From Hymenopellis radicata (taxonomy: Eukaryota > Basidiomycota > Agaricomycetes > Agaricales > Physalacriaceae): a stretch of 64,000 nucleotides of DNA. The notes beneath the pieces are model-generated. The model worked only from the letters and a program-made list of their open reading frames with translations. It was not told the origin of the DNA and did no database searches. A program made the position numbers and the translations under genes. This document shows, one piece after another, positions 22,237 through 33,324 of the stretch. The stretch is from NCBI GenBank assembly GCA_015501595.1, contig JADNRX010000017.1:310001-374000 (forward strand), given 5' to 3'. Each line of letters opens with the position of its first letter. Within the stretch, counting starts at the first letter, position 1.

Positions 22237-23414
22237 GATGATAGACTGAAATATCGTTTGTCTGACATTCTCGCCGGCGTCTAAGCAAGTCGTAAGAATA
22301 GACCGGCACTGAATGTGATCCTCGCCGCAAGCATTGGCAGACTGAGACTACAATTGAGAAGTGTGGATCACCCGGTGCCTGGCTGATACTTAGGCGGTTT
22401 ACTACGAGCCACGTCGAGTCATCCTTGATGGGTACTTCAAGGTGTGCGGCCAGGAGATTCGAGATCTTGATATCGTACGAGGACTTTACAGCTACCGAGA
22501 AGAACGCGCAACCAGGTAGATGCGGAATGTACGTCTGTCGAGCAGTCGAAAATTCCCTAGCTAACAATTCTAGATTCCACCTCCGACTCGGAGATGGGTA
22601 AGATATCGGGTCTTCCGGGCGCCACTACAGGAAGGTTAGTAATGAGGTCGAGTGATTCTCAAATATTGTGTTATTAAACCTTGCAAGATGGGCGGTGACT
22701 TGAGCGCTCGGAAGACAAGCGCCCAGTCCTCTTGAGCGCATTGATCGTTAAGCCGCTCAGACGCGTATGGAGGCCGAGTCTGCGCCTATTGAAAGAAGCC
22801 TACAACCAGGGGCCGAGGTTGCTTGGTAAAATTTTGACGGTACAGTGTGTGCAGGTGGTTGTTTTCCAAGTTGTCTGCCGCCGCCGGCAGGTTCAGCACT
22901 TCATTCTCCGCAGACACGTGGTTGACGCCTTTTTTTTTTGTGGAACGTTTGGGATAAGAGGCGTACCTCACTCCACCATAATCGAGATTGGTTCGACAGC
23001 CTCGGACACGCAGAACTCCGTGTATATAAGCCGCATCTCTGCATGCTCTATATCACTTCTATATCCTTCTCACATTCCGTCAACTGCCTAGCTCAAGTCA
23101 TAACATCCGAGACGTGGTAGTCTCATTACGACGGAGGACCACATCCTCCACTCGCGCTTGCCAGTCTTCGAATCGTGTCCGTTGACCATCCCGCTTTGCT
23201 AGGCTCTATCTCCCTTCAAATGTCGTCCTCCCCCAGAGCTCCTCTGCTGTGATTCTGGCACGCTTATTCGATAGGACGGACAGGTAACTTTCAACGACGT
23301 GGATTGCATCAGTCTGAGGTGTCGCGGACGATGCTGCGCGGCCTAAATTGCACCACTCAATGGTTCTACTATTGACATTCCTGTATGCGTATTGTAAGCC
23401 TGAACACCGACATG
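22237..23414. other. gap of about 1.2 kb, no gene seen
   Basis: Both strands hold only short frames without recognisable motifs. The left part should contain the promoter of the NmrA-like gene and the right part the 3' end of P450-c. Poly-T runs lie near 22,930. Confidence 0.35.
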
Positions 23415-25445
23415 TCATTTGGGGACATCCGATAATAACTTCATTACTTCATCTGATACAACAGAGATTTCGCATTTGAACGGATACGGCTGGCTACATG
23501 ATCATCGAATCGGTAAGCTATACATTTAGAACATTTAGAACATCACTCTAACCTGAAAGCGGCATTCGTGTAGATGACCTCCGGTAGGACTGCGACACCA
23601 TCTGCATTGACACACGGGGCAATATTGCATGTCGCCAAGGTCGTAGCAATGGCAATGAAGACGGTACTGTGAGCTAGATGTGAGCCAGGGCATGACCTGC
23701 GTCCAAAGCCGAATGTGAAGTCGGTAGCGTTAGGCGGCTTTGGGTCCCTCAGGTAACGGTCCGGGTCAAACCTCATTGGCTCGACGTACCGGTGGTCGTC
23801 GTGGAGAAGCCCCCTGTCGGCAAGGTCACCGCGACGTCTACTCCCTAGTCAAGAACAAAACTGACCAGGCATTGGCGATAACTAGAGTCCTGGCGGGAAT
23901 GTGATAGCCGCGATACGTATCAGGTATCCGAGAGCAATGCCCCGCTGGACCTGTAAGGTGAGTTAAGAACGAGCAAAGCAATGTCTACGAACCGAGCGGC
24001 ACAGAAGGATTCCATCTGAAACACTCCTGGACGATCGCCGCCACGAACGGTAGGGAATTCTGGTCAGAAAGCTGTGGAAGTCTTTCCTTTCCAATGACGG
24101 TGAATATTTCCTGACGTCCTCTCCGTTGGATTTCTGGGTTCAGAACCATCGCCAAGAAGAACGACGAAATGACGCTGACGTTCTTACGATGAACATTCAT
24201 ATTGTTGTCAGTTGGTTCCTCTATGGCAGGCGGCCAACAGAGATCTCACAGTATCGGTCCCCGCTGTGTCGAGTCAATTGAGCGAAGAAATTAGAACGAG
24301 GAGAAGACTTTGTACCGCCATACATCTCGCCTGCTGTTGCTTTAAGAATACCACGCTCTTCCGGAGTCAGATCGGATTGTAAAGCGTTGGACACGAGCGA
24401 TGGATAATGGGTTCCGGATTTCTGATGTCTTGAGCGGTCAAGTCAAATTTGTGCACGCAAAGCCTACCATCTGGTTGACTATACGTTCGAAGGGCGTATC
24501 GTAAAACAGCTTGAGAGTAGCCCTAGACGCGGCAGCCGTTCGCTGAAAGGAAGCACCTGGAAACCACGAGGGCACAAATCTTACTGTTTGAAATGAGCGA
24601 GGCGTGCTGTTATTAACAGCGAAAGGTGACACGGACAGAAAGGCAGAGCATCGACCAGATATTTGTGAGTCGTCATGGCCGTACCCAAATATTGCATGAC
24701 CTCTTGTGCCATACTTACAAGGTCATCAGAGCTCTCGTCTGTGACGTGTCCATAGGCGATCATCATGATATTCGCGACCGCCATCCTGTAGATTGTGAGT
24801 GAAATCTGCGTGCATGTACCCGAAGCTGGAAGTGGCATTCACTTTCTAATATTTATCAGGAAGTGCTCTGGGCTCGCGATATTGGAAAAGCATAAGTTTT
24901 GCGCATTTCGTTCGAGTGTACGCCCATGACCGAACATGGCCCGAGGGTTGAGCTCGCTATGAAGTAGTTTTCGAGAAGTACGAACTGCCCTATCGTCGTT
25001 TCTAAAAGCGAGAGTACGTCCAAACCCGCATCTACCACGGCATTAGCAACTACTTACACTTGAGGACAATGAGCCCACTCACAACTCTCCCATAACACGA
25101 CGTGGCCTATCGGAGTATATAGAGGAGCGTTTCTCGAACAGATCCTGTACAGCCTCAATACTGTTGAGAATTAGAACGGGTCGCCCCAGAACGCGAAGAT
25201 AGACAAGATCTCCTGGGTTGTAATCAGTCTGCCTAGACTGGGGTAGCGAACGTAGCAACCAAACCGTAAGTGTCCTTCCATTCGGTAAAGCGAAGCCAGG
25301 ATCTCTGTACAGGCATGTCCCACCAATTCTCAATGATAGGCCAAGGCTGTGGACCAGGGGGGTACTTCTTCCATGATTGTCGCCACAGAAAGAATGAGAA
25401 AGAGAATATTACAAGGCAGGAAGGCAGAATTAAGACCGTCGACAT
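23415..25445 (-). CDS. cytochrome P450 (P450-c)
   Basis: A microsomal P450. The ATG at 25,445 is preferred since the anchor (STVLILPSCLVIFSFSFFLW) follows at once, then KKYPPGPQPWPIIENWW; an in-frame ATG is at 25,520. Next: GDLVYLRVLGRPVLIL and EKRSSIYSDRPRRVMG. The I-helix AGTDT is split by an intron before NVSVISSFFLAM. The K-helix motif is QECFRW, and the haem loop FGFGRRSCPG lies at about 23,690-23,720. The C-terminus needs one more intron joining NAAFS to QPYPFKCEISVV, with TGA at 23,415-23,417. The overall pattern is that of the CYP2-clan-like P450s that are very numerous in Agaricomycetes. It is divergent from P450-a. It is divergently arranged with the SDR gene to its right, which suggests joint control. 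Confidence 0.86.
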
Positions 25446-26055
25446 CTCTCGACGCAGACTTGAGATCTTCAGTGGGCGTGCTTGGATGGGGTTGATGAAG
25501 ATGGTAGAATTACTTGACATGAACCTGTGAACGAGAACGCGTTACGACAGGTGACAAGATGCCGTGACACGATCAAGTCACACGTGATGGCATCGTTTTC
25601 AAAACTTCCCCCGACTGCGGCAGGCCAACAAACGCCTTGAGCCAGCGGGCTCGTCTCGGTTCGTCAGAAGTACGAGGTTAAGCCGCGCTTAATTCAACTT
25701 GCAGTTGGTCCGCAGGACGGGATCTCATCACACAGCTTGTCCCAAATATAGGCCTGACCCCAGATTCTGAATACACCTCTACAATTTTCAGGAATTCTAA
25801 TCTTTTCCATCTTTGAACCCGATCTTTCTGTCGTAACGTATGTCTTCCCTGTCAAACACCCCCTCGAAATCCTGTCTTTCATGGTTCCTTCTTCGACTAT
25901 TCCGTTCACACTGGGAGGAAGTCAGGTCCAAGTTGCCTTCTTCCGAATCAAAAGATGGAATCTCGGAGCATTGATAAAGCGTGGGATATTGTCACTTGGT
26001 CTTCGGCATTCTCTGTCATACCGTCTCTCTCACAAGCTTACCATCGTACTAGGAC
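25446..26055. promoter_or_regulatory. divergent promoter between P450-c and the SDR gene
   Basis: About 610 bases between start codons that point away from each other. An E-box core CACGTG sits at 25,581-25,586 inside TCACACGTGA, a candidate bHLH binding site. Confidence 0.45.
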
Positions 26056-27230
26056 ATGTCGTGCCCAGTCGCCATCATCGCAGGTACCCTTCAATTGTAC
26101 AGGAATTCTCTAGTCTTTCTGATTGAAATCTGCTAGGTTTAGGGTCGGGGACAGGAACTGGAGCAGCGACAGCGTCAGTTCCATTACTTTGTGTATACTC
26201 CTGTGGCGAACCGAAATCCTTCGACAGACGCCTGTTCGCAAGAAAGGGCTACGCTATCGCCTTGATTTCCCGTAACTCGGAGACTCTCAATTCGGTTGCC
26301 CAAGAAATCACTGCAGCCGGGGCAAAGGTCGATTTCCCTCAGGTCCTCTGTTTGTTTTCTGACTGCACTCATTGGCGTAGGCTCTCATCTACCCCGTTGA
26401 TGTTTACAGTGCTGTCTCAATGACGGACGTATTTACTGCGATCAAGAAGGACTATCCTGCTCCACAGTATTGTTTTCGCATGGCTTTATGGAACACAGCT
26501 GGACACTTTGTGTGGAAAAAGTTCCTCGATGTCACCCCGCAGGACGTTCACTCCGTGATGCAAGAAGACGTGGAAGCTGGATTCGAGTTCTCCCGTCAGG
26601 CCATTCCGTTGTTCTTGGAGAACGATTTGGACTCTCAAGGCAGTCGCGGAGCTCTCTTATTCACCGGGGCTACGGCGAGTTTGAGAGGTAATATTATGAC
26701 CAGTACCTTTGCTGCAGGATGCTTTGCTCTTCGGGCTTTATCCCAGAGTCTCGCGAAAGAATTTTCCAAGTCTAATATCCATGTGAGACCACATCCACTC
26801 TTTCTTGATTCTGAAATCTGAAAATACTTCAGGTTATCCATGTCCGTCTTCTTTGCTATACTTTCCATACAGTAACTAATATTCGCCGTCTTCAGGCAAT
26901 CATCGATGGAGGTAAAGACTTACGGCAGTTTGTACTACATCTCACCATCTCCATAGAAATTCTGACAGACAACACCCGAAAACGGCACAACTACGATGCC
27001 GCATTCGAAGCAAATGAAGACGTTAGATTGGCGCCGGAAGACGTTGCTGAAGTACGTCGAGGAAGAACAACGGGTACCATACTGACATCTCATCAGACGT
27101 ACATGTACCTCACGTCCCAAAAGCGTTCTGCGTGGACTTGGGAACTTGACTGTGAGCTCATAACTCCATCCCGGTTGTACTTGAGTACTGATAGCATCTG
27201 GCAGTGCGTCCTTCCCACGAGAAGTGGTAA
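26056..27230 (+). CDS. SDR-family oxidoreductase with altered catalytic motif
   Basis: A classical-size short-chain dehydrogenase. Exon 1 (MSCPVAIIAG) joins over an intron to LGSGTGTGAATA, giving the dinucleotide-binding glycines. ALISRNSETLNSVAQEITAA follows. The segment LLFTGATASLRGN precedes STFAAGCFALRALSQSLAKE, the usual YxxxK site. Here the tyrosine is phenylalanine, as in many relatives of this subfamily, and the lysine is also replaced, by cysteine (codon TGC). After three small introns, HAIIDGEILTD and LAPEDVAE lead to WTWELDLRPSHEKW and TAA at 27,228-27,230. This C-terminal joint is formed by an intron ending at CTGGCAG and matches the family end very well. Loss of the lysine makes ordinary dehydrogenase activity doubtful. 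It may bind ligand or catalyse a non-redox step. Confidence 0.85.
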
Positions 27231-27345
27231 ATTGGGTTGGCGTCTCGATTTAGTATGCGTGACATTGATAATAAAATGTGTTTGCTATCGTCGTCTCCCA
27301 TTTATACCAAGTCGGGCCTGAAGCAGCACGGAAAGTCTGTCTTCG

Positions 27346-29709
27346 ATGATGACTACTATAACTCTTGCTATTATCTGCCTGGTTTTCGTGTCTGTTCTCA
27401 TTTCGTTTGCTCTTCGCCGTCGCGCAGTAACAAGCCACATTCAAGGCCCTACACGGCCTTCATTCTGGCTCGGTGAGGACATTTATTGTCCTCGCTCAAA
27501 GTATCCCGACTCACATCTTATACCCACAGGGCATGAGTGGGTCCTTCGGCATCAAGATGACGCTGGAGGGCTAGAATTGCAGTGGTACCGGCGATACGGT
27601 TCAGTCGTCCGCATCGCAGGGTGTTTCGGTGTAGGTTCATGAAGCGCCGCGAATTTCAGACTCTGAAGAATCTAATAGCAAACCGCTTTGCTCGTATCGG
27701 ATGCGAAGGCGCTGGAACACATTCTCCAAGGTTCTCCTCCTACCGCCTTTCCGAAAACCGGAGATCATACTCGCATGCTTCAGCTTGCATTCGGTCCCGG
27801 TGTTTTGTCAACTGAAGGTGCAAAAGACATAGTGTAACTACTTCAACCGAGCTCACCCCTTCACAAGGTTTAATTCACCAGCGTCAAAGAAGAGTGCTCA
27901 ACCCTGCCTTCTCTGAAACGCAACTCCGTCAACTACTTGAACTATTTCAGTCGTCAAGTACAGAGGTCGGTATACTACCTAGCGTCTTTTGCGTCACTCG
28001 ACAAACTCTCTGACGGCCATCATAGTTGATCAACCTGTTAGAACAGAAAGTCGATTCTGAACCAACCATTGTCAATATCCTGGACTGGACCAGTCGAGCA
28101 TCTCTCGAAATGATCGGCATAGGTTAATATCATGATAGTGCTGCCTTTCTTCGTCGACTGACTCGGAAACAGCTTCGTTTAGGTACGCGTTCGGAGCCAT
28201 CAGCGGGGCGGAAAGCGAGCTACTTCATGCCCTTCACCGCGTCATGTCTGTATGTCTTGTTCCTCATTCCTTTATTTCGTTAACATCTGCCCAGCGGGGA
28301 AATGCGCTTGTACGCGTCCCAACTGGAGATTTTATATGCCTCACTATGGAGGTTCCTCCCGCGATCTGTCCTTCGTATCCTAGAGCTATTCCCCTCGAAG
28401 GAAAATGCTCATTTCGCAAGATTCCGTCAGACCTGCGAACGCGTGGCGCATAGCATATTCACGGAAGTGCTTTCTTCGACTGACGCTGAGAAATACACGG
28501 ACGGCGTCAAGAAGGATGTTGTCGGGGTCCTAGGTACTCGTCTTCGCGCTCTTTCCTTTCCTTCTGTGATCTACAATGTCATTCAGCCGCTGCGTCAACT
28601 TCAAACGACCCCAAGAAGGAGATGCAGATAGAAGAGATTTTGGCTCAAATGGCGTGAGTCGTTACTTGTATTGAATACCAATTGGTCAAGCCTTCTGCAG
28701 GACTTTCATTTTTGCAGGCCACGATACGTCCGCGGGAGCCGTAGCGTGGGTACTGTACGAGCTTGCTCTGCATCCCGAGGACCAGGAGAGGGTGCGAAGC
28801 GAAGTATTAGTTGCCAGTAAACAAAAGACGCTGGCAGGACAAAAGTTCGATGCGACGGATTACGATTCCATGCCGTATTTGAATGCCGTCATCAAGGAAA
28901 GCCTCACACTGCTTGTTCTATGCGTCCACCTTAGCTAAAGTCTCAGCAGGAATCGCTTCGTCTTCATCCTTTCGCCCATTCCCTGCCTAGGATTGCAGAA
29001 CATGACGACGTGCTGCCCTTGGCGGAACCCATCGTCGATGTCAACGGCAAAATTCTATCAGAAGTTGCGATACAGAAGGGACAAGTCTTGATTACTTCCC
29101 TGCTCAACTACAATCGGTAGGTTCTCCTGCCTCTTCCCCTTAATTCCTGGAAAAAACGCGAACCTGCGTAGATCCGAAAACGTATGGGGCTCCGATGCTC
29201 AACTGTGGAGACCATCTCGTTTCTTTGAGACAGAGAAATCGATCAACATTGGGGTGTATGCTAACCTGTAAGCTCTTTTCCTTGCCTACGATCTCCGAGG
29301 CTGACAAGTAAACAGGCTGTCGTTCAGTGCGTATGTTTAACTCTACACTTACTCGTACCTGAGCCAAGTCGACAGGTGCCGGAAACCGCTCATGTATCGG
29401 GTGAGTAGTAACCACCATGTCGTCTCTGCTTTGAAGCGTAAAACTGACTTTACCCTTTCTACAGATGGCGATATGGGTGAGTTGATAACTCTTGTTCCAG
29501 GACATTGTCTGACGGACCACTGATTCAGAGTCATGTCCATGCAAGTTCTGACAGCTGCTTTTTTGGAGTCATTCAACCTGGAGCCCCTCGACAGTGTAGA
29601 AATATGCCACGCCCCGATGCAGGTGTCTTCTTTTCCGGCTGTGCGAGGTAAATTCCAAGAGGGACCTCAAGTACCCCTCCTTTTGAGCAAGAGAACGGCG
29701 ACAGGGTAA
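27346..29709 (+). CDS. cytochrome P450 (P450-d)
   Basis: A microsomal P450 with an N-terminal anchor (TITLAIICLVFVSVLISFAL) at residues ~4-23. An intron then joins WLG to HEWVLRHQDDAGG, followed by LELQWYRRYGSVVRIAG. The I-helix is TFIFAGHDTSAGAVAWVLYE (about 28,700). After ESLRLHP and HSLPRIAEHDDVLPL comes SENVWGSDAQLWRPSRFF. The haem loop is spliced from two exons as LSFSAGNRSCIGWRY. The end, read through two more introns, gives PVRGKFQEGPQVPLLL-like sequence and TAA at 29,707-29,709. The AGHDTS helix places it nearer the CYP4-like clans than P450-a or P450-c. The joint before the K-helix near 28,900 has no clear GT donor, so part of the model is uncertain. It ends 200 bases from the convergent hydrolase gene. 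Confidence 0.82.
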
Positions 29710-29909
29710 TAAATGCCACTAGCAAGTCTGTAGTCCTAGTATTATGAATGTATCTGCTCTTCCATAGGCCAACGTCCGCTGAACGTCGTATAATTGCGAA
29801 TGAAAGATCACACGAGTCATTCAGTGCGGTGCTGGCATGGTACACGCCGTTCTCGAACAAGAAAATTCACCATAATTCACCATAAAGGACGTAAAGAAGT
29901 ACTCAGTGC

Positions 29910-31251
29910 TTATAATCTTGATTGTGGTACACTGCGAGTCATTATAGCCCATAAGCCATAGGCCAACCTCTCAGGGACTTCCTCGACAACCTGTGTCTCC
30001 GATGTTAGTATGCCTGCATCAATCAGTGATGTATACGGACCATATGCCCTGCTTGAGGAATCCGAGTCACGGAGGCGACTTGAGGAATACCTTTTGGACT
30101 ACAGATTTCGTTCTGAATGAACGTCGGTCTTGAGAATTCAAACGTTAGCATGTAAACAGAACAGCTTACAAGTCCTTACGAATGGTCCGCTTGAGTACCG
30201 AAAACGACATGTACAGGAAGAAGAGGGCAGATCTCAGAAAGGCGATCTAGCACCTCGAACTGAACATCTGAATGTCGATACGCCGTTGCTTGCGCATCCT
30301 TTGTGCAAGATAACGTTACCGTCTTATCGATAGGTGGGGCCTGTGATCGAGGATGTCGCAGACCATACGTCTAAAGCATTCGCCGTGAGTTGATAATCAT
30401 GAAAGGAACATGTTCCTACCACGTGAAGGTCCAAAACCCGTGGATCCCACCTGCGCCACGGATTTCGCGACGACATCCATTTCCGGGCCTCTTCCCGGTT
30501 CTCCCAAACATCTCGCTGTGACTGGTTAAGCAAGATCATTCTATCCGTAAGCAGTCGCGCTGCGGGATTGCTATCCATCAGGTTTCGTGTGATCATCACT
30601 GGCTCGACCAGTATGATTTTATCGATGCGAGGATCAAGGACAGGTAGGGTAGCCAGAACGCTAAGAGGGACTCAGTTTCACACATGAGGAGAGCGGGATT
30701 CGATGAACTGACATGGACGCTGCCCCAGCAGAGTGGCCGATCAGAATGAGTCGTGCCTGCGCGCTAAAGTCGACTAGTCCAGATTTGATGAGAATATCGA
30801 AGGTCCGCGCATAGTCGTACGTGGCTGGCTGATGCTTCATCTCACGAGCCAGTGCGGGAAATTTGACTCACAGATAAATCGGGGTCTTGTTAACAGCGCG
30901 TCTTCGTTGAGAATGGCACTCTTCCCGTGATCTTGGCAGTCGATACACCATGCTTCTTGAATGTGCAGCACTGCATGCTGAGACGGTTGACAGTTGATAT
31001 CAAACAGAGCTTCTAAAGTGGGTTCCCAGTGCTCTTTATCTGGTGACCAATCCGTTAGTAGGCTACGACTAGAGAGAGGAGGTCCAAAACATACGATATC
31101 CCAAGGCATGGGCAAAAAGAAGGATTACTCGAGGTCCTGAGATGTTGTCCAAGCTCTCAGAAGGGACGGAGCTGCGGTACCGTTTTGCTAAGATCGAGAG
31201 GTCACCTCTATCAGGAAGGACGAATTCGTCCACTGTGAGGAAGGCACCCAT
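29910..31251 (-). CDS. alpha/beta hydrolase-fold protein
   Basis: A serine-hydrolase-fold enzyme (esterase, lipase or lactonase type). Start at 31,251: MGAFLTVDEFVLPDRGDLS. Later SGPRVILLFAHALG is the oxyanion-hole strand, then DKEHWEPTLEALFDIN. The nucleophile elbow is LILIGHSAGAASM (about 30,740). DPRIDKIILVEPVMI follows. The acid-bearing strand is PVHVVFGTQADHS, and after two introns the catalytic His lies in PQAGHMVVEEVPERLA. TAA is at 29,910-29,912. All three catalytic elements (Ser, Asp, His) are visible. It resembles fungal proteins of the toxin-biosynthesis type alpha/beta hydrolases found in metabolite clusters. A partial inverted copy lies at 20,528-20,830. It shares a 332-base promoter with the DFR-like gene. 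Confidence 0.85.
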
Positions 31252-31583
31252 AACGGTTCACCTCAGAGTCAGTGCCCCACTTAGTTTCATTTATCGTCGA
31301 GCATTCAAACACCTGTGAAAAATTCACCTCGGAGAGTGAGTCGCGTTTACCCGCCGAAAGACATGGGACCTCAAGATGGCAATCATAGCATTCTTCCTTC
31401 CTTCGGGTCCAAATACTTACGTACGGCGTCTACAGAGTTGCCGCCTGTTGCCGGAAGACTGCCAAAATATATTTGTGACGCGTGACGGAGGACCAGATTT
31501 TGAATGTTTCTACAGCAGTCCGAAAGTAGCCGTTTACATATATACTAACGAACGATGCTACTCACTGCAAACATCAATCTATC
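31252..31583. promoter_or_regulatory. divergent promoter of hydrolase and DFR-like genes
   Basis: A 332-base region between diverging starts. A TATA-like CATATATAC at 31,537-31,545 lies about 40 bases before the ATG of the DFR-like gene. The short shared region suggests the two genes are expressed together. Confidence 0.5.
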
Positions 31584-32954
31584 ATGGCCAAGTCCCTCAT
31601 CCTAGTAACTGTCGGCGTCCATCGTTGCTCGTCTTGCACTCATCTCGTTCTCAGGTAACCGGCGCCTCAGGATTTGTCGCGTCCTACATTATTTCTCTGC
31701 TTCTGAAGGAAGGATACGCTGTTCGGGGGTTTGATTACGCAGTCTATCGTTGAGAATCCTCTCATTAATCGAATACAGAACCGTCCGTGCGGGCAAGATC
31801 GAGTCCCTCAAGTCTGCACCCATTAGTCAAAATCCCGACTTCGCGCTCGTGGAAGTGAACGACATCTCGAAAGATGATCTCACCAGCGTTATGCAGGGTA
31901 CAATATACTTCTCTCTCAGCAGTCGTCACTCTAATTTTCCTATTAGGTGTCGACGCCGTCATTCACGCCGCTTCCCCTCTGGCTGGCCAAGCCACACCAG
32001 AAGTTATCATCTCGGTAAGCAACTGTTGCCATTGGGTGCAGCCATTGATGGCGGCCGCGCCTTTCAGACCTCCCAGGACGGAAATTTGAATGTGCTCAAG
32101 ACTGCCGCCAAAGTTGGAATCACCAAAGTCGTCATTACGAGCAGCTGGGGAACAACCATTGATCGTAAGTCCTGTCTTTATTTCATCAAGTGTTGTGTGC
32201 TCAAATTCTCTTAAAGCGGACTTGGCTAAGACCTACGCCGGAATAACTCTCACTCGGAAAGGTGAATCCACCAAGTGGCGCAAATCGTGCTGGTTCCTCT
32301 GACACTCTTTCAGACTGGGGTTCCGTCACGGCGGAGGACGTCTTCAATAGCGAACACGACCCTCTTTGGGTCTATATCGCTAGCAAGATTCTGGCTGAGA
32401 AGGCTGCATGGAAATTTGTTGAAGAGAACACGGTTATTGATCTGGCGACAGGTAATTCAACAGTCCATTCTTTTAGAAGTCATCATTCATGGTGGTTCTT
32501 AGTGAATCCACCTTTCATCTACGGCCCTCTCAACGACCAGTTTCCGGTTCCGGAGCCCGCGCGGCTTGGTGCTAATGTCATGGTGTACAGTCTGATCAAC
32601 GGCGAACAAGGTCGTCCACTTCCCATGCAGCTTACACCTCTCTACACTGATGTACGCGATGTCGCCAAGGCCCACGTTCGAGCGCTCAAGGCTTCGCCTG
32701 AGGTCGGAAACAAAAGATTCCTGATTTCCGCAGGATTCTTCACCTGGAAGCAGGCGGCGGAGTATCTGCAGAAGACAAAGCCCGAGTTAGCGAGCAGATT
32801 GCCGTCCACCGCCGATGCTGCTGGGCTTCCTGGCCCGGTTTCTGACACTGATGTCAGCCTTGCCAAAGAGCTCCTAGGGCTTGATGAGTATATCGGCTGG
32901 GAACAGATGATTACGGACACTGTCACTTCCTTTATTCGCGTCGAGAAGAACTAG
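31584..32954 (+). CDS. DFR-like extended SDR (NAD(P)H-dependent ketone/aldehyde reductase)
   Basis: A dihydroflavonol-4-reductase/GRE2-like reductase. Exon 1 encodes MAKSLIL; an intron GTAACT...CTCAG leads to VTGASGFVASYII, the dinucleotide site. Then VRAGKIESLKSAPIS, DAVIHAASPLAGQ, GITKVVITSSWGT, and the catalytic YIASKILAEKAAW with Tyr and Lys in YxxxK. The substrate-binding part has NPPFIYGPLNDQ, TPLYTDVRDVAKAHVRAL and a C-terminus ending at TAG 32,952-32,954. The length after splicing (~345 residues) is normal for the family. Members reduce aldehydes and ketones with NADPH. In this cluster a product of the A-T-R reductase next door would be a fitting substrate, which is inference from position. 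Confidence 0.88.
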
Positions 32955-33324
32955 GTAAAATAGTTGAGAGAACCAAAGTTTGTTTTATTCCGTGTACTTT
33001 AGGCTGACAATTGAATGGGTCTATGTCAAGTATTACGCGCTGTCAGATGTTCAAAATGTTTTCTCTTTAGCGCTTGCGCTCATTCGTGATGAGATAAGTA
33101 AGCGTGGGAAAGATCTGGAGGATGCCGTGATCGCGACCGTAAACGGACCGATTGACTCGGCTCGTCGCAACGCTCACATTCGCAGGATTCGATTCCGAAG
33201 CCCAATGTATTGCGTTGGCTGTTTGGTGTGTGCGTGCGTTCTGAAATGATGTGCGTGGCACTGTTAAAAACCGTAACCTGATTCTCTTCAATCCGCACGT
33301 TGGACTGTTCCCCGCACGACTCCA
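32955..33324. promoter_or_regulatory. upstream region of the A-T-R reductase
   Basis: A 370-base spacer between two plus-strand genes. No coding feature is seen, and it presumably carries the promoter of the reductase gene. Confidence 0.35.
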
